DNA from: Orychophragmus violaceus
Lineage: Eukaryota; Streptophyta; Magnoliopsida; Brassicales; Brassicaceae
DNA length: 64,000 nucleotides
Direction: 5' to 3'
NCBI GenBank assembly: GCA_030180135.1
Contig: CM058232.1
Coordinates: 72,718,016 to 72,782,015 of the forward strand
In this document: positions 35,242 to 46,855 of the stretch, piece by piece
How positions within the stretch are numbered: position 1 is the first letter of the stretch
Layout of the letters: each line of letters starts with the position of its first letter
Notes under the pieces: model-generated
What the model was told of the DNA's origin: nothing
Database searches by the model: none
What the model saw: only the letters and a program-made list of their open reading frames with translations
Position numbers and translations under genes: made by a program

Positions 35242-37046
35242 GCCACAAGAATGAGCATTGATGGTCCAAGGAAGATCTCTTTTGAGGATATTAGGATGAA
35301 TGAGTTTAGGGGATAGTTCTATGATGAATATGACCCTGGTGATCTAAAGTTATGCCACATTCCCAACCAGAAAAAGTGAAGGGTTAGTCAAGCTAGAGAC
35401 TTTAAACAAGCTCACTTGGGAGGAAGTCTCATGGTATCCTTTGTATATATTCTTTGTTTTGGTTTGTGTGCATTTTACGTGTGTTTTAGTGTTTTGTGTG
35501 TTTTCAGCATGTGGACAAGAGATCAAGAGCTAAGTTTGGGGGGATTACACTATAACCTTCCGCTTCAGGTAACACTACCACCTTCTTGTACATAGTTTTT
35601 AGTTCTCTTCATTTTATTATTTACCATCTCTTATGTTTTACTCTTATGATTGAGTCTTGCATTGTTAATAGATATGATTTCGAAAAAATCAAAAAAAAAA
35701 TCAAAAATTTGAAACATAAAAAAGGCATGTAGTTTCATATTTGTTTTTTTTTTTTTTTTAGGATTAAGTCTAGTAGCATTACAGATTGCATTTGCATATG
35801 CATAGGAGACAATGATATAATTGCCTTGTAAGAAATTTAGATTTAGAACTGAACATGATGCTCTTGATAATCATACTATCTTGCTTAAACAACTCTTGAA
35901 ACACTTCCACATTTCGAGTTTTGATCACACCACTCCAATCTATTTGTCAAGTTTGATACCCTCAACTTTGAAACCAACTCATCAATATAGACTTAAATGA
36001 ACTTAATCCTCTCACTTATGGGTTTTTGATGCTTGATCATGGTCACTATATACACATTTAGATTATCTTTTACCACATTTTTACCACCATTTGTTAATCC
36101 AAGCGGTCATTCTCACTCTTAGGATGGTTTCCACACCACAAAACCCTTCCCTTTTCATGTAGACCTTCATTTGATTGATTGAGTGAGGCCTCTTTTTGAT
36201 AATGCTAACATGTGTAAAAGGTTAAAAGTATAAAAACGACAATGGTTAGCTCTCATAGGCTAGTCTAGGAGTTCACCTTTTGATTGACATTTGGGGTATA
36301 AGCACTTGAAATGGGATTGGGAGTGAAATAAAAGAAAGAGTGAAATGGAGAGTAAAAGAAAAAGAAAGAACCAAAAGGGTTTGCGAAGGGAATCACTTGG
36401 GAAGTTGAGATAAAATTGGAAAACTCTAAGTTTGAAATGAAAAGATATCAAAAGAAAAAGAGTCCTAGTAAATGAAAAGAATAACTTCTCAAGACTCAAA
36501 AATGAAAAAGTCAAATGGTTGAGTTTGGAAAAGAAGGGAGATTGGTTAAACTAGTGATAGGATTTGGAAACACAATTGGTAAGGCAATGGGAGTTAAGAA
36601 TTGTATGCATAAATTGTTCTTGTCTTTCCACATTTTACATAATGTCTAGCATTCCTTTTCCTTGAGAGTTAGCCACCAAATATGAAATCATGACCCTCCT
36701 CTAAACACCATTTGAAATCTTTTTATGCCAAGCCAATTGATCAAGATCAAATCTCCATTTGTGAGACTGCATTTTGATGAATGAATGAATTTAAGAGTTG
36801 GTGAAATGTTGAGTTAGTTGATTCTTGACAATGTGCTTAAGAGAATAAGATTTGGTGTGTTGATAAGCCTTGAGAAATTAGAGTGGATTAGAGTGTTTGT
36901 TCATGCAACATATTATTATTTTCTAAGGACATCATGTTGAGGGCTTGCTAGATTTCTTTGGTTATGAGTCTCTAACTTCAAACCTCTCCCCTTTGTTCTC
37001 ATTGGTGTTTGCTTGAGGACAAGCAAAGAAACAAGTTTGGGGGAGT
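35242..37046 (+). other. element C coding remnant and 3' noncoding region
   Basis: 35242-35379 continues a frame (RMSIDGPRKISFEDIRMNEF, stop, then FYDEYDPGDLKL) ending at TGA 35379. The rest is noncoding, with AAGTTTGGGGGGA at 35532-35544 and the terminal tract AAGTTTGGGGGAGT at 37033-37046. Confidence 0.65.
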
Positions 37047-38062
37047 TGATGTGTTGTATTTTTGAGTTGTTGTGATCATGCTTTTTAGTGTATTTTAGCT
37101 TTAGGATAATGCATTTAGGCATCATTAGGATTGCATATGCTTTGTTTCTCTTTTTTTGCAGGTGGTGGAAGACATGATGAAGCACCCAAATGATATGGAG
37201 GAGGTAGGGACTGAAAAACACCCAAAAAGGAGTGGAAAAACAGCTACGGATCACGACCAGACCTCACAGCGGCATCCCACAACGGCCTACTGAAGCCGCT
37301 ATGAATAAATGCGAGAAGTCGGGAGCTCCAGCGGCCTCCACAGTGACCTCCACAAGTCGTTGTGGATCAAAAAACCTCACAGCGGCCTCTCACAGCGACC
37401 TCCCCAAGTCGCTGTGAGATTTAACCTTGAAAGATCGAGTCATATGAAGAGCTTACGTTCATATTTAGCTTTGGATTTTTAAACCAAAGTTATATATAAT
37501 TGAGTTATCTTTTCAATGGAGGTAGTTTGAAGTCATTTAGAGCTATACAGAAAGACTTATGACCGATTTACAGGACACATATCAATCATGCCGTTTTGAG
37601 ATCTACTTTTGCCTACATGCTACTTTTTCTTTTTCTTTTGGCTTGTAGACCCTCCCATGTTTTAAGGTCGACCAAGACACATTGTTTCCCATTATTTAAG
37701 GCCTCTTGGTGTATGAGGAGAGGCATGATCTACTTCTTGATCCATTTATGGATCTAGATCATAACTTTATTTTTTCATCATCTTTTCAAGTTTGGTTTGA
37801 TTTTCTTGTGTTGTTCTTATTAATTCATATATTTTTCTCATCTTATATCATCTCAACTATGTCTTTTTGTGTTTCTATGAATATTACTGAGTAGTTTCAT
37901 TATAATTTTATGGGTTTGAGTAAGGTGAGGGTGATTAAAACTTGGAAAATATTGCTTTTTTACTTGTTAGAAGTTCTTAATGCTAAGATTGAAGTAGCTA
38001 ATCAATTCATTGATCTTAAATGTTGCTAGCACTGAGAAGTGTAGTTAATGTTTGAAACTCTA
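37047..38062 (+). repeat. element C 3' LTR, truncated
   Basis: Matches the first 1.0 kb of the 5' LTR (with one ~20-bp internal deletion near 37935), then breaks off within AACTCTA and passes directly into RT of element A. Contains the perfect inverted repeat CTCACAGCGAC (37389-37399) / GTCGCTGTGAG (37408-37418). Confidence 0.85.
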
Positions 38063-39035
38063 ATAAGAATGGCCAACACCTACAACAATAGAACATATCA
38101 GAAGTTTCCATGGTTTAGCAAGTTTTTATAGGAGGTTTGTGAAGGACTTCAGCACCATAGCAGCACCTCTCACCTCAGTAATCAAGAAGAACACAACATT
38201 TGAATGGGGAGAGGCTCAGAAGCAAGCATTCACACGGCTCAAAACCAGTCTCACCAATGCACCAGTATTGGTACTTCCTAATTTTGATAAGATGTTTGAG
38301 ATTGAGTGTGATTCTTCTAGTACAGGAATAGGTGCAGTGTTGACACAAGAAGGTAGACCAATGGCTTACTTCAGTGAGAAGTTTAATGGTGAAATACTCA
38401 ACTATCTAACATATGACAAAGAGTTGTATGCTATGGTAAGATCACTGGAAACTTGGCAACATTATTTGTTATCTAAAGAGTTTGTGATACATACATTGAG
38501 ACACTCAAGCACTTAAGAGGACACACCACACTGAAGAAGAGACATGCAAGGTGGTTAAAATTCATAGAGACATTCCCATATGTGATCAAGTACAAGAAAG
38601 GGAAGAAGAACATTGTGGCAAATGAACTATCTAGACGCCATGTTCTCATCTCAATTATGGAGTCTAAGATCATTGGATTTGAAAAAGACATGTATGCTGA
38701 TGATCCAGATTTCAAAGACGTGTACCAGAAAACATCTAAGGCCGCATTTGGAGTGTTCTATCAACAAGATGGTTTCCTGTTCAAGGAGAAGAGGTTGTGT
38801 ATTCCACAAGGTTCCATGAGGGAGTTGATCACCAGAGAAGATCAAGGAGGATATTTGATGAGGCATTTTGGCAGAGACAAGACCTACAGTGTTATGAAGG
38901 AACATTTCTTTTGGCCACACATGAGAAGAGATGTGGAGAGGTTTTGTGCCAAATGTATTACCTGCCTAAAAGCCAAATCCAGATTACATCCACATGGTTT
39001 ATATATATTTTTATCAATTCCTAACATACCGTGGA
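38063..39035 (+). pseudogene. pol: element A RT C-terminus, RNase H and integrase zinc finger
   Basis: Starts abruptly at the end of the RT thumb (EWPTPTTIEHIRSFHG), so the RT palm with YxDD is missing. RNase H follows (FEIECDSSSTGIGAVLTQEG, FNGEILNYLTYDKELYAM). A frameshift lies near 38495. A second frame then covers the RNase H tail (LRGHTTLKKRHARWLKF) and the integrase HHCC zinc finger (MRHFGRDKTYSVMKEHFFWP ... CAKCITC). It is interrupted in HGLYIFLSIPNIPW by the small hAT element. RNase H would remove template RNA; the zinc finger helps bind element DNA ends. Confidence 0.85.
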
Positions 39036-39524
39036 CAGGAGCGGGCCTACGTTACTATGTATGGGGTCACGTGCCCGTCTAACTATAAATAAATTTTTTT
39101 GTAACAAAGTAACTAATGTCTTATATAGCGCAGTGGCACTAGATGCTCCGTCTTATCTCTGAGCACAGGTTCAAAGCTCCCATGTAATCTTTCTCTCCAA
39201 TTTTTGGTTAATCATATAGGTTCCACAATAGATTCTTTAACCTTTTTATCGATATATCAAAATGTTTATATAAATCAAATTATTTTTTTCGAGTAAATTA
39301 ACTAATTCATGTCAATATCTAATTTTATTATTGAATTATATTTCCCAAAACGATATAGTTTCCCAAAACTAATTATATTTCACAATATATGTAGTATATA
39401 CTTTAGTGTGAAAATTGTTGTTTTTAGCACATATATATTAAATTTTAATATTATTATATTTTTAAATTATATAATATATTGATAATATTATGTCCCCGGT
39501 TGAAAAATGTTCTAGATCCCACTG
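39036..39524 (+). mobile_element. small non-autonomous hAT element
   Basis: 489 bp. Left end CAGGAGCGGGCCTACG and right end complement CAGTGGGATCTAGAAC fit hAT terminal repeats, the right one apparently lacking a CG. The flanking octamers ACCGTGGA (39028-39035) and ATTATGGG (39525-39532) differ at four sites, all transitions. Deleting the element and the right octamer restores the integrase frame of A across PW-MDILMDF. Inside is a tRNA-like pair of Pol III boxes (AGCGCAGTGGCAC and AGGTTCAAAGCTCC, about 39127-39183). No transposase. Confidence 0.75.
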
Positions 39525-39532
39525 ATTATGGG

Positions 39533-40200
39533 TGGACATTTTAATGGATTTTGTTTTAGGACTGCCCAAAATCAACAACAAGGATTCCATCTTTGTAGTT
39601 GTTGACAGGTTTTCTAAAATGACTCATTTTATTGTTTGCAATAAAACTAATGATGATGTGCACATAGTTGATATGTTCTTCAAAGAAGTAGTTAAGTTGC
39701 ATGGAGTTTCAAGAACTATTGTTTTAGATAGAGACACAAAGTTCTTAAGCCACTTTTGGAGGATACTTTGGAGAAAGTTTGGCACTAATCTGCTCCTTTC
39801 CACTACCTGTCATCCCCAAACAGATGAGCATACTGAGGTAGTAAACCGCACTCTCTCATCACTTCTGAGAGCCATGTCTGGTAAGAACATAAGGAACTGG
39901 TTATCTTGCTTGCCATTCATTGAGTTTGCCTATAATCATACCAAGCATTCTGTTACTAACCATTCTCCTTTTGAAGTTGTACATGGATTTAATCCTTAGA
40001 CTCCTTTAGATCTTTCTCCATTGCCCCAAGCTATCTACGCAAGTACATAAGAAGAAACAAAAGAAGACTTTGTTAAGAAGTTACACCAAAGAGTTAAGGA
40101 GAACTTGGAGAAGAAGACTGAGAAGCATAAGCAGAAAGCTAACAAAGGAAGAAATGAGGTGATATTTGAACAAGGATATTGGGTTTTGCTGCACATGAGA
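39533..40200 (+). pseudogene. pol: element A integrase core
   Basis: Catalytic core of the Ty3/Gypsy integrase, which inserts element DNA into chromosomes. First Asp in MDILMDFVLGLP, second in TIVLDRDTKFLSHFW, Glu in HPQTDEHTEVVNRTLS; FVVVDRFSKMTHFI is typical. Stops occur at 39997-39999 and near 40048. The C-terminal part continues to QGYWVLLHMR, where element F is inserted. The host Q of the usual DGQTEVVNR is H here. Confidence 0.85.
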
Positions 40201-41396
40201 TGATATATCATGGTTTTTACCCATTTTATGCCATGATATAGATGTTTTTTTAGTGTCTTTTGTGTTATTTTAGAGTCTTTTACAGGTTTAATCAGGTTTG
40301 GAGCTAATTGGAGATAATTGGAGTATTTTGGGACTTTTGGAGCATTTTGGCCGAGAGTTTAACTCACTGCCCGATTTGATGATCATGCATCGATCGACAC
40401 AACTTTGGTGTCGATCGACACACTAGCGAGATGGGCCGTACGCGGCGGTTTAACAAAGTTATGAAGATTTGCAGAGAAGCCCAGAATAGTTCTAGTATTT
40501 ACACAGAAGCCCCAGCCGAGATTATGCCTATATATTTAGAGTTTTGGCTTTTATTTTAGATACGCTTTCATACTTAGAGCTAAGAGATTTTTAGAGCTTT
40601 TGGGGCTGATCTAATCCTGTACTTCATCTATTTTGGAGAAGATTTCGAACCCCTTTATCTATTTAATTTCTTATATGCAATCTATTATTTCTATGATTTC
40701 TGTTCCATTAATCATGTCTGAGTAGATTCATAGTTAGGTTTAGGGTTTCTCATTAAGGATTTGATGACTTGCTAGACTTGTTTAATTCAGTTAAGGATTC
40801 ACATGACTAGAATGTTCTTCGATCTAAATTGTGCTTAATGCTAGTTCTAACCTGATCAATTAGAATCTAGACCTTAGGTTGCTAAATACGACACGAGAGT
40901 GTGGTTTAGAATCTGAACTATTTAGGTTGAGCAATTAAACTATTCGCAAAGAGATTTGGCTTAGTTTAATTGTGAACATATCGAACTTGAAATTAATGCT
41001 GGTTTAATCTGTTAGTAATTGCAAAGGGATTTGGATTACTGCACTTAGACTTAGAGGATTTTCGCAAAGAGATTTGGTTAATTCTAATTCCGTGATTTGA
41101 GTTCTAGAACTGAGTTTAATTTGATTCTGACTGATTAACTTGTCTGCTTGTCTGATTTCCTAAGAATTCCCTAGACTTAGCGCTTTTAGTTTATTGCTTT
41201 CACAACCAATTCCTGCTACTGATTTACTTTCTCGCCTTGCTTTTATTTAATTCACTACCTGCTTTTATTCCTATTATTAATCTCTACTGTTCTGATCTAT
41301 CGAGACCAGTGTCCCTGTGGATTCGATAACCCTATATACTACATTGATATTGCTGTGCACTTGCAGTTAGTATAGGGAATAAAACCTGACCTATCA
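40201..41396 (+). repeat. element F 5' LTR
   Basis: 1196 bp, TGATATATCATGG ... CTATCA. Palindrome pair GCATCGATCGACAC / GTGTCGATCGACAC at about 40387-40422; TATATA at 40529-40534. Confidence 0.93.
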
Positions 41397-41402
41397 AGTT
41401 TT

Positions 41403-41421
41403 TGGCGCCGTTGCCGGGGAC
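41403..41421 (+). other. element F primer binding site
   Basis: TGGCGCCGTTGCCGGGGAC, seven bases after the LTR; Asp-type Athila site. Confidence 0.92.
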
Positions 41422-41660
41422 TCTTAGAGTTTTCGATAGGACCGAACTTAGGGTTTTTACTAGGAATTTTTCTTTTTTCTTTTTGTTTTCATTTTTATTT
41501 TATTTACTGATTTCTTCTCTGTTTTCTCTCTGTCGCAGGTACCGATTTTGCCTTGCGTCGATCGTTGCACCTCTTGTGTCGATCGTCACTAAGCGATTTG
41601 AGATTGAATCGATCGATGCACTGTTAGCATCGATCGTTGCTTGACGATTACAGACAGTTT

Positions 41661-44301
41661 ATGCAGAAGCGTGAAACTCGAAGTAATCCGAACTTAAGCC
41701 TAATCAATCTCGATCTTGAAGAACTTGGACGTCTAGAGAGGACTAACAGAAGAGAAAGAAGAGAAAGAATGGTAGTACAGAGGCTGATTCTAGTACGCGA
41801 TGCTCAAGGTACTCTGAGGGACCAAGATAACAACCCATATAATGCTGCTTGGCAAAGGGTTGATGCTGAAGGGAATGTCATCCCTGACCCTCCTGAGCCA
41901 CTGCAACAAGAGCAGAACCAAGCGCCAAGACAGGCCCAGGGTAGAGAGATGGTTGTCCATGAGAGAACCTTAGCTGACTACAACAGACCGGATGAGTTTC
42001 ATGCAAACCGGTCAGCTCTAATTCTTCCTGGTTTTGAGAGGGGTGATTTTGAGATCAAGACCATCTACTACTCGCTGATGAGACAGAATGCATTCCGTGG
42101 TCATCCTACAGAGCAGCCTATGGATCACATTGATACATTTGAGGACCTAATCAATGGCATGAAGTATGATGGAGTCTGCCAAGATTATCTGTTCCTCAAG
42201 CTCTTTCCATACAGTCTCGCTAGAGACGCTGCTGCATGGCTGAAGCAACTGGCACCTGGTCAGTATACTACTTGGGCAGCCCTGAAGAGTGAGTTTCAGC
42301 GTCACTTCTATGATGATGCGCGTTCCGATCAGTCCAGACAGGACATTCTGACATTTACCCAAGGTCCTACTGAGCCACTTAAGACCGCTTGGATGAGATT
42401 TAGGAAATACCAGCGTGACTGTCCACACCATGGATTTACTGAGGTCACATTGCTAGGTATCTTCTTCAGAGGCATAGAACTGCCATATCAGTCTGCGCTG
42501 GATAACTCCAGTAATGCAAACTTCAACACCAGAACTCCTGCACAAGCTAAGCAGTTGATTGAGAACCTAGTGAGCAGAAACAGTTGCAAGATTGGATGAT
42601 AGGAGGAATAAATCTGGTGGAAGTGTAGAGAATACAGAGATGGCTGAATTGAGGTCTAGAATGGACACAATTTGCAATCTCTTGGCTGGTAAAAAGGCTG
42701 TCTACTTTGCACAAGATGTAGAAGTAATTCAGACTGAGGAGGACACTCAGGAAGAAGATGTGAATTACATTGGAGGATCTGGTTTCCAAGGTAACAGATT
42801 TGGTAATCAGCAGGGAAACAGATTCTTCAATGGAGGACAGAAGAGTGCCTTCGCAGGCAATCAGAGCTCAACTGGTTTTGGACAGACAAGTGGTTTTCAG
42901 AAGCCTTTTGGACAAGGTGCTCAGAGAACCTATGGATCTTCATCTTATCAGACTCCTCCTGCACCTACAGCTCATGAGAGTAAGATGGAGACAATGATGG
43001 AACAGCTGCTGGAAAGTCAGACCAAGATCTCTGTGGACTGCAATAAGAAGTTGGATGCTGTCTACGAGGATCTCAATGGAAAGATCGAGTCTATGAACAC
43101 TCACATGAAGCAGTTGGATACACAGGTGAATCAGATTTCCAGCTCTATGAAAGGAAAAGGAGTAGCAGACACTCATATTAAAGCCTGGTCTGTGTACATT
43201 AATGATGGATCTCACCTATGTGAAAAATTTGAGCTAAGTACAGCTGAATTGGTGAAAGAAGAAGAAATCTCGGATTTTGGAGAAAATCTCTCGGGTGAAA
43301 AATACAGTGTTGCATCGATCGACACACATCTAGTGTCGGTCGATGAAAGTCGTGAACAGACAGACTTGCCGAATGATAATGGTATTGATGCAGATTTGAA
43401 CCTTGATAGCTTATTCTCTGGAGTCTCTGAGATTTCTCAACAGGAAATCTATGCGCAAATCATTAGACAACCCTCCTCAGTGTCTGAAGTAATTAAGCAG
43501 GAAATTGAAGAGCTTGAGAAGCTAGAGGAGATTGGTGAAGAATTGGAAGAAATTCCATCCTCTGATGATCCACCATATCACCCATGTGTGCAGAGGTATT
43601 TGAACAAAATGCTGCCTTTAGATGAGGAGCTGAGAGACTGGGTGATTATAGTTCCTCAACATATTAGTGATGTTCTGCTGACTAAGATCCCGAAGAAGCT
43701 GCCAGACCCTGGAGTCTTTGTGCTTAACTGTTCTATTTTCGAAGATAGTTTTAGGCGCTCTCTTTGTAATTTAGGAGCTGCTGGAAGTCTTATGCCATAC
43801 TCTGTGGCAGAGAAGCTGGGAATGCTGGATTTTAAGCCTACTAGGACCTCTCTTGTCCTAGCTGATCAGTCTATAAGAGTCCCGGAAGGACTTCTTGAGG
43901 ACATCCCGGTGAGAGTTGGAAACTATTTAGTTCCAACAGACTTCCTAGTACTGAAATATGACTGTGATCCGGATGAAGCGTTGTTACTTGGAAGACCATT
44001 TGTGGCTACAGCGGGAGCGGTAATTGATGTTAGGAACAGCCTGATAGACCTCCATCTGGGAGATGAACCATTGCGTTATGAGATGGATAAGCTGCGAAGA
44101 CCACTGATAGATGGGCAGACATTTACCATCATGGAAGCGGATGATGGGCAGCCGGATGACACTGTGATTATAGATCCTGGAGCGCATTTTACTCCATCTT
44201 TTCTTGGACACGAGCATTCTATGACAGCCTACTCGCCACCCTGGATGAGGAGACATGAACGGACACAGAAAAAGTCTCTGTCAAGATCTCTCGGTGCCTG
44301 A
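41661..44301 (+). pseudogene. gag-pro: element F gag-protease, one frameshift, altered active site
   Basis: ATG 41661 (MQKRETRSNPNLSLIN) opens the gag: LDLEELGRLERTNRRER, then the gag domain LFLKLFPYSLARDAAAWLKQ (about 42193-42250). At about 42590 a one-base indel shifts the frame; the second part runs open from 42592 to TGA 44301. It holds the linker GSGFQGNRFGNQQGNRFF, a helical segment (MEQLLESQTKISVDCNKKLD), an acidic spacer with CGATCG-type motifs (43311-43345), and a retropepsin-like domain (SLMPYSVAEKLGM, EALLLGRPFVATAGA). The expected active-site Asp of DLGA reads Asn (AAT at 43768-43770) where E has Asp, so the protease is probably dead. Otherwise this is the best-preserved gag-pro here. 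Confidence 0.85.
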
Positions 44302-45654
44302 AAGATCTTGTTCGTCCGGACAAGCTAATGACCTTAAACAAGCGCTGAGTGGGAGGCAACCCACTGTTTTCGTTTTTGCATTTTGATGTTAGTATTTTTA
44401 TAGGACTTTACGCTTGTTTCTGGTTTTGGTGAGTTTTTGTTTGCAGGTCTCGGATTAATACGCAGTGCGTCGATCGACACACCACTGTGTCGATCGTCAC
44501 AATACGACAGAAATCGCATTGCAGCGATCATTGCGGTCCTGAGCAACGATCGATTATACACGAAAAATCGCCTAGCAACGGTCGATGCACTTAGTGCAAC
44601 GATCGATGCCTGAGTGCGACAGAGGTAAAACCCGAGAAAACTCAACCATTCCATAAACAAATTTTTATTTTCTTTCTTTTGCCAATCCTTCGCTTGACAC
44701 TACTGGGGACAGTGTGTCTTAAGTGTGGGGGAGGTTCTACTAACTTCTTTCTTTTGTTTTCTTAGAGTCAGTTAAATTTTTCAAAATTTTTGTTTTATTG
44801 AGTCAAAATTTGTTTAAGTAAGAAACAATGATTTTTGAGAAAATTAGCAGCACTTGCAGGAACTTAAGTAACCATTGGGATGAAGCTGCAGATTATCTCT
44901 GACTATTAGAAAACCCAGACACGGATCAACCTACTAAGGAAACCCACATAACTTCAGGTATCAGAGGATCCTTTTACTGACTTCACCCTAATACTGACTT
45001 AGATTTTCTCACCTAAGGGCTTGGTATACTTTGTGTCGGATTCCCTTGTTAGTTCTGACACAGCCTGTAAACCTGTCCTATCTAGTTCCCTTCTCCCCTT
45101 CCAAAAAAAAAAAAAAAGATAATAAACTGAGGATGAGTTAGTAACTCCGAAATGGTCATGGGAATGGTAGCTAAAACTCTCATATCCTATGCATCCATGG
45201 AATGTGTCCAAAGTACACCCCTTAACGGGAAGAGCACTGATAAAAAAAAAAATGATACCCAATGGGGAAAAATCAGAATGCTAAGGAAGGGAAAAGAGAA
45301 GAAAGGGACTAGAGAAAGATAGTATGGTGGTCTAGAGCTGATAAGGTAAGAATCCATGTGCCTTGATCGATACTCCTTAGGTGAGACCGCACTTAAATAC
45401 TTGCAGAAGTCAGTAGGGAGAATTTGAATGCTTGAATGTGATTGTGGAGTTTACTTAGGAAAGTTGCTAAGTGTGGGGGAAGTATATGTTGGTCTTGATG
45501 TCTGCAGGTTGATTCTTTCATGTGGTTTACTAAGGGAATCTGAGTGTTGCTGCTTCTAAGATGAAAAGAGTTTCTGAAGAGTTTTCAAACCTCTTCACCA
45601 CATTTTAGTTCTATGTTTTGCTTGAGGGCAAGCAAAGGCTAAGTGTGGGGGAGT
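44302..45654 (+). other. element F 3' noncoding region with three polypurine tracts
   Basis: AAGTGTGGGGGAG at 44721-44733, AAGTGTGGGGGA at 45469-45480 and AAGTGTGGGGGAGT at 45641-45654 (the last primes plus-strand synthesis). A hairpin with GACAC/GTGTC and ACTG/CAGT arms and loop GGGA precedes the first tract (about 44696-44718). CGATCG-type palindromes lie at 44465-44615. Confidence 0.8.
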
Positions 45655-46850
45655 TGATATATCATGGTTTTTACCCATTTTATTCCATGATATAGATGTG
45701 TTTTTAGTGTCTTTTGTGTTATTTTAGAGTCTTTTACAGGTTTAATCAGGTTTGGAGCTAATTGGAGATAATTGGAGTATTTTGGGACTTTTGGAGCATT
45801 TTGGCCGAGAGTTTAACTCACTGCCCGATTTGATGATCATGCATCGATCGACACACCTTTGGTGTCGATCGACACACTAGCGAGATGGGCCGTACGCGGC
45901 GGTTTAACAAAGTTATGAAGATTTGCAGAGAAGCCCAGAATAGTTCCAGTATTTACACAGAAGCCCCAGCCGAGATTATGCCTATATATTTAGAGTTTTG
46001 GCTTTTATTTTAGATACGCTTTCATACTTAGAGCTAAGAGATTTTTAGAGCTTTTGGGGCTGATCTAATCCTGTACTTCATCTATTTTGGAGAAGATTTG
46101 GAACCCCTTTATCTATTTAATTTCTTATATGCAATCTATTATTTCTATGATTTTTGTTCCATTAATCATGTCTGAGTAGATTCATAGTTAGGTTTAGGGT
46201 TTCTCATTAAGGATTTGATGACTTGCTAGACTTGTTTAATTCAGTTAAGGATTCACATGATTAGAATGTTCTTCGATCTAAATTGTGCTTAATGCTAGTT
46301 CTAACATGATCAATTAGAATCTAGACCTTAGGTTGCTAAATACGACACGAGAGTGTGGTTTAGAATCTGAACTATTTAGGTTGAGCAATTAAACTATTCG
46401 CAAAGAGATTTTGCTTAGTTTAATTGTGAACATATCTAACTTGAAATTAATGCTGGTTTAATCTGTTAGTAATTGCAAAGAGATTTGGATTACTGCACTT
46501 AGACTTAGAGGATTTTCGCAAAGAGATTTGGTTAATTCTAATTCCGTGATTTGAGTTCTAGAACTGAGTTTAATTTGATCCTGACTGATTAACTTGTCTG
46601 CTTGTCTGATTTCCTGAGAATTCCCTAGACTTAGCGCTTTTAGTTTATTGCTTTCACAACCAATTCCTGCTACTGATTTACTTTCTCGCCTTGCTTTTAT
46701 TTAATTCACTACCTGCTTTTATTCCTATTATTAATCTCTATTGTTCTGATCTATCGAGACCAGTGTCCCTGTGGATTCAATAACCTTATATACTACATTG
46801 ATATTGCTGTGCACTTGCAGTTAGTATAGGGAATAAAACCTGACCTATCA
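45655..46850 (+). repeat. element F 3' LTR
   Basis: 1196 bp, same length as the 5' copy. Confidence 0.93.
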
Positions 46851-46855
46851 TGAGG

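Larger units (their letters stand above)
25385..38062 (+). mobile_element. element C: non-autonomous Gypsy element, gag-like ORF only, 3' end deleted
   Basis: 5' LTR 25385-27009, Asp-type primer site 27016-27031, one ORF (27176-28177) plus a short coding remnant (35242-35379), long noncoding 3' region, polypurine tract AAGTTTGGGGGAGT (37033-37046) and a 3' LTR that stops after 1016 of about 1625 bp at 38062. No RT, protease or integrase. It is split by Copia element D at 28233. Because the 3' LTR is cut off, no target duplication can be read. Confidence 0.85.
40201..46850 (+). mobile_element. element F: Athila-like gag-protease element
   Basis: 6650 bp, two LTRs of 1196 bp (40201-41396 and 45655-46850), flanking duplications TGAGA (40196-40200) and TGAGG (46851-46855), 4 of 5 identical. 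Primer site 41403-41421. One gag-protease reading (41661-44301) and a 1.35-kb noncoding 3' region ending in the polypurine tract 45641-45654. Non-autonomous. About sixteen LTR differences by eye over 1196 bp, so younger than its host A. Confidence 0.93.

Noticed and set aside
36260..36514. Minus frame rich in F and L, possible membrane protein
   Set aside because: Lies in the A/G-rich noncoding 3' region of element C; composition explains the open frame.
40201..46850. Possible RT or integrase hidden in elements E and F
   Set aside because: The 1.3 kb after protease was read in all frames; only short frames without RT or integrase motifs were seen.
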